From positions 1-14,636 of the forward strand of contig CALRHQ010000019.1 of the NCBI GenBank assembly GCA_943359415.1: 14,636 nucleotides of DNA, in the 5' to 3' direction. A program made the translations under genes and the position numbers. This DNA comes from Candidatus Peribacteria bacterium. GTDB taxonomy: Bacteria > Patescibacteriota > Gracilibacteria > UBA1369 > LOWO2-01-FULL-3. Below, piece after piece: positions 1-5,813 of the stretch (position 1 is its first letter; every line of letters begins with the position of its first letter). Under the pieces are notes generated by a model. It worked only from the letters and a program-made list of their open reading frames with translations, did no database searches and was not told where the DNA came from.

Positions 1-37
1 AAGCAATAATAAAATTAGAAAAATAACACTTATTACT

Positions 38-724
38 ATGAAAGAAATAAAGAAAACACTCTCAGGAGACCCGATATTAAATCATGCCAGCGTTGGAGAT
101 TTACTAAAACGCAACGATTTTAGAATCACAATTTTCGGATCAGCAAGAATCAAAAAAAACGACAAAACCTACAAACAAGTATACACATTAGCAAAAAAAA
201 TCGGACAAGAGGGGTTTGATCTTGTCACAGGCGGAGGCCCTGGACTTATGGAAGCGGCAAATGCAGGCCATGAAGCTGGTGACAAAACAAAAAGAGCTCA
301 ATCAATCGGACTGACAATTCGTCTTCCATGGGAATCTGAAAAAAATGAATATCTTGAAGTACATAAACATTTTGCAAAATTTTCAGACAGATTAGATCAT
401 TTCATGGCCCTATCAAGCGTCGTAATAATCACTCCTGGAGGTATAGGAACGGTTCTAGAACTTATGTACACTTGGCAACTGGAACAAGTACAACACATAT
501 GTCCATTGCCAATAATTCTTGTCGGACGAATGTGGGAACCTTTAATCAAATGGTTTAAAAAATATCCACTAAAACATGGCCTTATCAGTCCAAAAGACAT
601 GAACAATATTTACGTAGCCAGAAGCAATAAAAAAGCGATTGAGATAATCAACAAAACATATAAAGTTTTTCAAAAAGAAGGCAAGAATTATTGTTCTAAC
701 ATAAGAAAATACAAACTGGATTAA
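38..724 (+). CDS. LOG-family (lysine decarboxylase-like fold) nucleotide-processing protein
   Basis: A 228-residue protein of the LOG/TIGR00730 Rossmann-fold family. Characterised members are phosphoribohydrolases that cleave nucleoside 5'-monophosphates into base and ribose-5-phosphate (cytokinin activation in plants, nucleotide salvage or turnover in bacteria). Visible motifs: an N-terminal strand ending in FGSAR (residues 33-37), GGGPGLMEAAN (65-75), and the family signature PGGIGTVLE (133-141), matching PGGxGTxxE. The helix before the signature reads DRLDHFMALS (117-126), so the usual Arg-Lys pair (RKxxM) of cytokinin-type LOGs is not conserved; substrate cannot be inferred. No signal peptide or membrane segment, so cytosolic. 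The tail after about 205 is Lys/Asn-rich. The start has no ribosome-binding site; it was chosen because the motifs begin soon after. The gene leads a tight run, 16 nt before epmA. The family call is firm; the substrate is unknown. Confidence 0.88.
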   Translation: MKEIKKTLSGDPILNHASVGDLLKRNDFRITIFGSARIKKNDKTYKQVYTLAKKIGQEGFDLVTGGGPGLMEAANAGHEAGDKTKRAQSIGLTIRLPWESEKNEYLEVHKHFAKFSDRLDHFMALSSVVIITPGGIGTVLELMYTWQLEQVQHICPLPIILVGRMWEPLIKWFKKYPLKHGLISPKDMNNIYVARSNKKAIEIINKTYKVFQKEGKNYCSNIRKYKLD

Positions 725-740
725 ATCGGAAACAAAAGAA

Positions 741-1733
741 ATGATTTACGATAAACAAACCGCCATAGAAAGAAGCAAACTTACGAAATCATTAAGAAGC
801 TTTTTCGAAAAAGAAAAATTCTTGGAAGTTGAAACGCCCATAATGGTGCGAATTCCAGGTATGGAACCACATTTAAACGTATTCGAAACAACCCTTATTA
901 CTCCAAATAAAAAAACAAAACTTTTTTTAAACCACTCCCCTGAACTTCAAATGAAAAAACTTTTAGGAGCAAATTTTGGAAACATTTTCACATTAACAAA
1001 AACATTCAGAAATGGTGAAATCGGTGGAAATTTTCACAATCCGGAATTCACAATGCTCGAATGGTATCGCATAAAAGCGGATTACAAAAATTTGATGAAA
1101 GACTGTGAAAATCTGATAAAAACACTCGCTGGAAAATCACAAATAACATACCAAAATCACAAAATCGACCTAAAAGCTCCTTGGGAAAAACTTTCATGCG
1201 AAGAACTTTTCCAAAAATACTGCAAAATATCGCTTGACCAAAATCGCACATTTAAACAACTAAAAAAGACAGCTGAAAAAAATAATTTCGACACAAAATT
1301 TTGTAAAGATTGGGACGACATTTTTTTCAAAATTTTCTTGAATCATATAGAGCCACATCTGGGCAAACAAAAACCAACTTTTGTCTACGACTACCCATCA
1401 ACTCAAGCTGCACTTGCAAAAAAATCATCAAAAAATCCATTTTTTGCAGAAAGATTTGAGCTATATATTGGAGGAGTCGAAATAGCAAATGCATTTTCAG
1501 AATTAACAGATTCAAAAGAACAAAAAACACGATTGATTGAAGAACAGAAATTGAGGAAAAAACTCAAAAAAACGATATTTGATATTGACGGGGAATTTTT
1601 AGCTAGTCTAGAATCCATTCAGCAAAATTGCGCAGGCATCGCACTCGGGGTAGATAGATTGTTCATGATACTGATGGACAAAAAAAACATAGACGAGACT
1701 TTGCTCTTTCCATTAAACAAAATTCTTAACTAA
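741..1733 (+). CDS. epmA: EF-P--lysine ligase EpmA (PoxA/GenX/YjeA, LysRS paralogue)
   Basis: A 330-residue class II lysyl-tRNA-synthetase catalytic core with no N-terminal OB-fold anticodon domain. That domain layout and length define EpmA (E. coli about 325 residues) rather than LysRS. EpmA activates (R)-beta-lysine with ATP and attaches it to a conserved lysine of elongation factor P. Visible: motif 1 region FLEVETPIM (28-36); SPELQMKKLL (66-75); motif 2 with FRNGE (89-93) and HNPEFTMLEWY (99-109); KPTFVYDYP (211-219); ERFELYIGGVEIANAFSEL (237-255); motif 3 GIALGVDR (299-306). Ala301 aligns with EpmA Ala298, where LysRS has Gly; from memory of the family, this residue affects the choice between beta- and alpha-lysine. 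The gene ends 7 nt before efp, its expected target. EpmB (lysine 2,3-aminomutase), which makes beta-lysine, is not in the window. No Shine-Dalgarno sequence precedes the start. Confidence 0.93.
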   Translation: MIYDKQTAIERSKLTKSLRSFFEKEKFLEVETPIMVRIPGMEPHLNVFETTLITPNKKTKLFLNHSPELQMKKLLGANFGNIFTLTKTFRNGEIGGNFHNPEFTMLEWYRIKADYKNLMKDCENLIKTLAGKSQITYQNHKIDLKAPWEKLSCEELFQKYCKISLDQNRTFKQLKKTAEKNNFDTKFCKDWDDIFFKIFLNHIEPHLGKQKPTFVYDYPSTQAALAKKSSKNPFFAERFELYIGGVEIANAFSELTDSKEQKTRLIEEQKLRKKLKKTIFDIDGEFLASLESIQQNCAGIALGVDRLFMILMDKKNIDETLLFPLNKILN

Positions 1734-1740
1734 AAACTTT

Positions 1741-2301
1741 ATGGCAATGACAACTGACATCAAAAAAGGATTAGCAATAAATTTCAAAAACGGCACATGG
1801 CTTGTTATTGAAGCACAATTTGTAAACCCTGGAAAAGGTGGAGCATTCACAAGAGCAAAAATTCGAAACCTAAAAAGTAATCAAGTAATCGAATACACTT
1901 TCAAAGCCGGAGAATCGGTAGAAGAAGCCGAAATCAACAGAAGAAAATGCCAATACATGTACAACGATGGCGCAAATTTTTACTTCATGGACAATGACAC
2001 ATACGAGCAATTTTCTCTTCCTTCAGACGTCATTGGCACAGATAAAAGATTTTTGATCGATGGGATTTCTTGCTACGCGATGCATATTGACGGAGTTCCA
2101 ACAAGCATCGAACTACCTCCAAAAATGGATTTCAAAGTCGTAACAACAACACCTGGAATCAAAGGAGATACCGCAACAGGAGGGTCAAAAGACGCAACAA
2201 TTGAAACAGGAGCAACTATAAAAGTTCCATTGTTTGTAAAAGAAGGAGACATGATAAAAATCAACACTGAAGATGGATCTTATGTCAGCAAAGCAAATTA
2301 A
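1741..2301 (+). CDS. efp: Elongation factor P
   Basis: A 186-residue EF-P of normal length (E. coli 188). EF-P binds the ribosome between the P and E sites and relieves stalling at consecutive prolines. The N-terminal KOW-like domain carries the modification loop NPGKGGAF (29-36); Lys32 matches E. coli Lys34, the residue that receives beta-lysine from EpmA. The middle OB domain contains YMYNDGANFYFMDNDTYEQ (53-71) and the C-terminal OB domain contains PGIKGDTATGG (about 138-148) and VPLFVKEGDMIKI, all family signatures. Only 7 nt separate it from epmA upstream, so the pair is probably co-transcribed; serS follows after 20 nt. A second ATG two codons downstream (1747) is an equally possible start, as no Shine-Dalgarno sequence distinguishes them. 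The family is certain. Lysinylation of Lys32 is inferred from the neighbour and the loop sequence. Confidence 0.97.
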   Translation: MAMTTDIKKGLAINFKNGTWLVIEAQFVNPGKGGAFTRAKIRNLKSNQVIEYTFKAGESVEEAEINRRKCQYMYNDGANFYFMDNDTYEQFSLPSDVIGTDKRFLIDGISCYAMHIDGVPTSIELPPKMDFKVVTTTPGIKGDTATGGSKDATIETGATIKVPLFVKEGDMIKINTEDGSYVSKAN

Positions 2302-2321
2302 AATTTCAACATCAAAATTCT

Positions 2322-3602
2322 ATGCAAGATGTAAAACACATTATTGAAAATCCTGAAAAATTTATTGAGGGAGCAAAAAATAAAAACGCAAACGTAGACA
2401 TCAAAAAACTTGTAGAACTATACGAGAAACGAAACAAATTGATGCAAGATTTGGAAAGTCTTCGCGCACGCCAAAATGAAGTTTCAAAAGAAATCACACT
2501 TTTGAGCGGAAAAGAAAAAGATGCACTTTTAGAAGAGATGAAAAAAACAAAAGAGACTTCAAAAGATTTAGCTCCACAAATTGAAGAATTAGAAAAAGAA
2601 ATCGATGAAATCGCGATAAGAATCCCAAATCCAACACTCACTTCAACACCACATGGGAAAGATGAATCAGAAAGTGTAGTGGTAAAAACACATGGGAATA
2701 AGCCACAATTCGACTTTGAGCCTTTAGATCATATCGCACTTGGAAAGTCACTCGACATCATCGACATCGAAAGAGGAACTCGCACGTCAGGCGCAAGATT
2801 TTATTATTTGAAAGGCGACGCAGCATTTTTAGAATTCGCACTTCTTCAATATGTAATGAACAAATTGGCACAAAAAGGCTTCACACCTGTGATTCCACCA
2901 GTTTTAGTAAAAGAAGAAGCAATGTACGCAACAGGATTTTTCCCTGCAGATAGAAACGAAATCTATTCTGTAAATCCGGGTGAAGACAATCTTTTTCTTG
3001 TTGGAACATCAGAAGTTCCACTAACAATGCTTCACGCTACAGAAATTCTTGAAACAGAAAAATTACCAATCAGATACGCAGGATTTTCCACATGTTTCAG
3101 ACGAGAAGCAGGTTCGTATGGCAAAGACACAACAGGAATTATTCGAGTTCACCAATTCGACAAAATCGAAATGTTTTCATTTTGCGATCCTGAAAAATCA
3201 GAAACAGAACATGAACTTATAAGAGAAACTGAAGAAGAAATAATGCAAGAACTTGGATTTCATTATCAAGTTTTAAATATTTGCGATGGTGATTTAGGCT
3301 ATCCTGCAGCGAAAAAATACGACATCGAAGTTTGGATTCCAACACAAGAAAAGTTTAGAGAATTAACTTCCTGCTCAAACTGCACAGATTTCCAAGCAAG
3401 AAGATCAAAAATAAAACACAAAAATTCCAAAGATAAAACTGGAAAAAATGAATACGTCCACACCCTAAATGGCACGGCAATGGCCAGTGCACGAACAATA
3501 GTAGCGATCATAGAAAATTATCAGACGAAAGAAGGTAACATCACTATCCCGGAAGTTTTACGTCCATACATGGGAGGTCGCACAGAAATTACAAAAAAAT
3601 AA
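2322..3602 (+). CDS. serS: Seryl-tRNA synthetase
   Basis: A 426-residue cytosolic class II synthetase (typical bacterial length about 420-430) that charges tRNA-Ser, and tRNA-Sec where present, with serine. Residues about 27-100 form the charged long helical arm that grips the tRNA variable arm. The catalytic core shows GTSEVPL (228-234), motif 2 from FRREAGSYG (259-267) to VHQFDKIEMF (276-285), the serine-pocket segment ELTSCSNCTDFQARR (347-361), and motif 3 with NGTAMASARTIVAIIENYQ (383-401) followed by IPEVLRPYMGG. The motif 3 arginine (391) is kept, although preceded by Ala rather than the commoner Gly. The start is chosen because MQDVKHIIENPEKF matches the normal N-terminus (M-D-IKxIRENPE); no Shine-Dalgarno is present. 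It lies 20 nt after efp and 25 nt before the ABC ATPase, in the same run of genes. Confidence 0.98.
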   Translation: MQDVKHIIENPEKFIEGAKNKNANVDIKKLVELYEKRNKLMQDLESLRARQNEVSKEITLLSGKEKDALLEEMKKTKETSKDLAPQIEELEKEIDEIAIRIPNPTLTSTPHGKDESESVVVKTHGNKPQFDFEPLDHIALGKSLDIIDIERGTRTSGARFYYLKGDAAFLEFALLQYVMNKLAQKGFTPVIPPVLVKEEAMYATGFFPADRNEIYSVNPGEDNLFLVGTSEVPLTMLHATEILETEKLPIRYAGFSTCFRREAGSYGKDTTGIIRVHQFDKIEMFSFCDPEKSETEHELIRETEEEIMQELGFHYQVLNICDGDLGYPAAKKYDIEVWIPTQEKFRELTSCSNCTDFQARRSKIKHKNSKDKTGKNEYVHTLNGTAMASARTIVAIIENYQTKEGNITIPEVLRPYMGGRTEITKK

Positions 3603-3604
3603 CA

Positions 3605-3619
3605 CGTGGCAAATCCACG
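3605..3619 (+). other. Short hairpin in the serS-ABC gap
   Basis: CGTGG and CCACG pair perfectly around a CAAAT loop, starting three bases after the serS stop. No T-run follows (the next bases are acaaacta), so it does not look like an intrinsic terminator. It could be an mRNA-processing or 3'-end stability element separating the translation genes from the transporter pair. Function is not established; a 5-bp stem can occur by chance. Confidence 0.35.
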
Positions 3620-3627
3620 ACAAACTA

Positions 3628-4293
3628 ATGATTGTCCTACAAGAAATATCTAAAAAATTCAATTCCGGCAAAACAAAATTAGACGCACTAATTAACGTAA
3701 ACATAAAAATCAAGGAAGGCGAATTTGTGGCTCTCACAGGCCCTTCAGGTTCAGGCAAAACAACACTTCTAAACATAATCGGAGGACTTGATTCCCCTAC
3801 CAAAGGAAAAGTTCTAATAAATGATTTCGATTTGAAACACATGAATGATGACGAACTCTCAAGTTACAGAAACAAACAAATCGGTTTCATTTTTCAAGAA
3901 TTTCACCTGCAACCATTTCTAAATGTAAGAAAAAATATTTTACTCCCAACGCTTTTCAACGGACACACTCATGACGTCGAAGCTTATGCCGACGAACTTT
4001 TGAAAGAAGTAAAATTAGTAAAAAAATCACACTCAAAAGCAAATGAATTATCAGGAGGAGAAAAGCAAAGAACGGCTATAGCAAGAGCTTTAATCAACAA
4101 ACCAAAAATAATAATTGCAGATGAACCGACAGGAAATCTAGATCAGGAAACCGGTGAAGCTATAATAAATCTACTGAAAAATTTACAGAAAACACACAAC
4201 ATTACATTAATCATCGCGACTCATGACAAAGAGATTGCACGGCTTGCAGAGCGCGTAATTCACATCGAAGACGGAGTAATTAAACGCCACTAA
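3628..4293 (+). CDS. ABC transporter ATP-binding protein, LolD/MacB/FtsE-like
   Basis: A 221-residue stand-alone ABC ATPase, a cytoplasmic subunit powering a membrane permease. All nucleotide-binding elements are intact: Walker A GPSGSGKTT (38-46), Q-loop Gln90 in FIFQEFHLQP, signature LSGGEKQR (141-148), Walker B IIIADEP (161-167) with catalytic Glu166, D-loop GNLD (169-172) and H-loop His199. The FIFQxFxLxPxL pattern and the length place it in the LolD/MacB/YknY/FtsE group, whose members drive mechanotransmission-type permeases (lipoprotein release, peptide or antibiotic export, cell-wall hydrolase control) rather than classic import. The downstream permease begins 3 nt after its stop, so the two are almost certainly one complex. 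Substrate is not predictable. The start lacks a Shine-Dalgarno sequence and is chosen by the usual N-terminal strand (MIVLQEISKKF). Confidence 0.93.
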   Translation: MIVLQEISKKFNSGKTKLDALINVNIKIKEGEFVALTGPSGSGKTTLLNIIGGLDSPTKGKVLINDFDLKHMNDDELSSYRNKQIGFIFQEFHLQPFLNVRKNILLPTLFNGHTHDVEAYADELLKEVKLVKKSHSKANELSGGEKQRTAIARALINKPKIIIADEPTGNLDQETGEAIINLLKNLQKTHNITLIIATHDKEIARLAERVIHIEDGVIKRH

Positions 4294-4296
4294 AAT

Positions 4297-5565
4297 ATGA
4301 TATCAATTGCATTAAGAAGCATCATCGCACATCGTTCACGAACTATACTTTCAATCATTTCCATAGCAATCGGAGTTGCCTCTGTTTTTCTTTTCATAAG
4401 CCTAATAAATGGCATAGACAAAGCCTCAACTGAACAAACAGCGAAGCAAAATCCATTGAATCAAATCATTGTAAGACCGAAATTGGACAAAACAGGCCTC
4501 GTCTCTTTTCTTACAAAAACAGAAAAAGGAAAACTAACAGACAAAACAATCGAAGAAATAAAAAAAATCGATGGAATAAAAAATATTTATCCGGAAATTC
4601 AATTTGGAAATTTCGCATCAGTTGAGATTCAACTTGTAGGAATAGGCGTGCTGACAGATTCAATGATTTTCGGTGTTCCATACGAATTTATAAAAGAAGA
4701 AATTCCAAGCGAAGCAACTTGGAAATCAGAACAAGAACCATACCCTGCAATTCTTCCACGCAAAATTCTTGAATTATACAACCTCTCTGTTGCCTCTCCG
4801 CAAGGCCTTCCACTCATTTCAGAAAAAGATATTATCGACAAAGAAATGATTTTTTATCCAAGATATTCAACATTTTTTGGATCTTCAGAAAACGATAAAT
4901 CCGATCAAATCACATTAAAAATAGTTGGTTTTTCCGACAAAGCCAGTCTGCTTGGCCCAACACTCCCAATCGCAACAGTAAACATATTAAATAGATATTA
5001 CGCGCCATCAGGAAACAATTCATACACAGAGCTTTTTGTTGAGACTGTAGACCAAAACAAAACCACACAAATCGCACAAGAAATAGAAAATCTTGGACTT
5101 TCGACACAATATTTCACAAAAGACATGAAAGAAGTTCAGGCAAAAATTTCATATTTATCAATGGGACTTGGACTAATAAGTCTAATAATAATTCTACTTT
5201 CCGCAATAGCAATAATTGGAACATTCCTAAGCCAAATAGCAGAACGCAGAAAAGAACTCGGATTACTTCGCGCACTCGGAGCAACACGCAGACAAATCAA
5301 ACTTTTGATAATGTTTGAAGCCGGATTTATCGGATTCATTGGCAGCATTCTCGGAATCAGTACAGGAATTTTGGCAAGCATCTTATTCGACAAATACGTT
5401 ACAACAGAGCTAAAAAACACAATCCTACTTCCAGACACACTCTTTCTCATCACTCCACAAATGATAATAGCAACACTCGGATTTGGCATATGCTTAAGCG
5501 TAATAGCCGCCTACCTTCCAGCAAACACCGCTTCAAAAGTCGATCCGATCACAGCATTGAAATAA
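4297..5565 (+). CDS. ABC transporter permease, FtsX/MacB family
   Basis: A 422-residue membrane protein with MacB/LolC/FtsX topology: TM1 at about 17-37, a large extracytoplasmic (MacB_PCD-like) domain at about 40-283, then TM2 (286-311), TM3 (338-362) and TM4 (386-408). The cytosolic coupling segment after TM2 reads ERRKELGLLRALGATRRQI (316-334), and the C-terminus YLPANTASKVDPITALK carries the family's typical P-A-xx-A-xx-x-P-xx-AL ending. It partners with the ATPase 3 nt upstream. No periplasmic adaptor (MacA-like) gene is visible in the window, which would fit a cell without an outer membrane or an adaptor encoded elsewhere. Substrate unknown: peptide export, lipoprotein handling and cell-envelope stress responses are all possible. 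It is the last gene of the first run; a 248-nt gap follows. Confidence 0.9.
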   Translation: MISIALRSIIAHRSRTILSIISIAIGVASVFLFISLINGIDKASTEQTAKQNPLNQIIVRPKLDKTGLVSFLTKTEKGKLTDKTIEEIKKIDGIKNIYPEIQFGNFASVEIQLVGIGVLTDSMIFGVPYEFIKEEIPSEATWKSEQEPYPAILPRKILELYNLSVASPQGLPLISEKDIIDKEMIFYPRYSTFFGSSENDKSDQITLKIVGFSDKASLLGPTLPIATVNILNRYYAPSGNNSYTELFVETVDQNKTTQIAQEIENLGLSTQYFTKDMKEVQAKISYLSMGLGLISLIIILLSAIAIIGTFLSQIAERRKELGLLRALGATRRQIKLLIMFEAGFIGFIGSILGISTGILASILFDKYVTTELKNTILLPDTLFLITPQMIIATLGFGICLSVIAAYLPANTASKVDPITALK

Positions 5566-5677
5566 AAAAAAGTACAAAATTTGACTTATACAATCTTTAG
5601 AACTTGAAAAAGAATAATAGAAATTAAGAGATCAAAGACCTTCGCCTAGGATAATCAAAACTATCTCTAAAATTCTC

Positions 5678-5705
5678 TTGACTTCCTGTCAAAATAACAT
5701 AGAAT
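5678..5705 (+). promoter_or_regulatory. Candidate sigma70-type promoter of the rpoB-ssb-rpoC operon
   Basis: TTGACT (5678-5683) and TAGAAT (5700-5705) are separated by 16 nt; each matches the housekeeping consensus at five of six positions. Predicted transcription start is near 5712, giving a leader of about 100 nt before the rpoB start at 5814. It is the best promoter-like pair in the only long gap before rpoB. The upstream part of the gap (5566-5677) shows no clear terminator or other element beyond AT-rich sequence and a weak AGAGAT/ATCTCT inverted repeat (5627-5632 and 5663-5668). Confidence 0.6.
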
Positions 5706-5709
5706 CAAA

Positions 5710-5741
5710 CGGTGATTAGTCGCGACGGTGATTAATCGCAA
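5710..5741 (+). repeat. Two-copy 16-bp tandem repeat at the predicted rpoB transcription start
   Basis: CGGTGATTAGTCGCGA (5710-5725) is followed without a gap by CGGTGATTAATCGCAA (5726-5741), differing at two positions, both G to A. The second copy contains the perfect palindrome GATTAATC, and the first overlaps the perfect palindrome GTCGCGAC (5718-5725 plus the next base, C). The array starts five bases after the -10 box, so it covers the predicted start site and the first part of the leader. Such placement suits a repressor or activator operator, or an RNA element. No known binding-site family is recognised. Confidence 0.6.
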
Positions 5742-5810
5742 GACCTTCAGATACGAATGTGTTGTGGCAAGTTTGGTCTTAATAAACACGCAAACTTTGA
5801 CCATTTTTTT
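5740..5810 (+). promoter_or_regulatory. Possible attenuator-like leader before rpoB
   Basis: AAGACC (5740-5745) can pair with GGTCTT (5775-5780). Alternatively TGGTC (5774-5778) can pair with GACCA (5799-5803), directly followed by seven T residues (5804-5810). The two helices share the GGTC segment and exclude each other, as in an antiterminator/terminator switch. A third option, AAGTTTG (5769-5775) with CAAACTT (5791-5797), also competes. All stems are short (5-7 bp) with loops of 15-29 nt, so this is a speculative call based on layout. The T-run ends three bases before the rpoB start codon. Confidence 0.3.
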
Positions 5811-5813
5811 ATT

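Noticed and set aside
741..1733. Lysyl-tRNA synthetase as an alternative to EpmA
   Set aside because: There is no N-terminal anticodon-binding OB domain, the length fits EpmA, motif 3 has the EpmA-type Ala, and the neighbour is efp.
3605..3619. Intrinsic terminator after serS
   Set aside because: The 5-bp stem has no following T-run, and the next gene begins 9 nt later.
5581..5620. TTGACT at 5581 as an alternative -35 box
   Set aside because: No acceptable -10 hexamer lies 16-18 nt downstream; the pair at 5678/5700 is much better.
5757..5813. Upstream in-frame ATG that would add 19 residues (MCCGKFGLNK...) to RpoB
   Set aside because: The added residues do not resemble any RpoB N-terminus, the stretch overlaps the inverted repeats and T-run of the leader, and a start at 5814 gives a coherent basic tail immediately. 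It cannot be fully excluded without start mapping.
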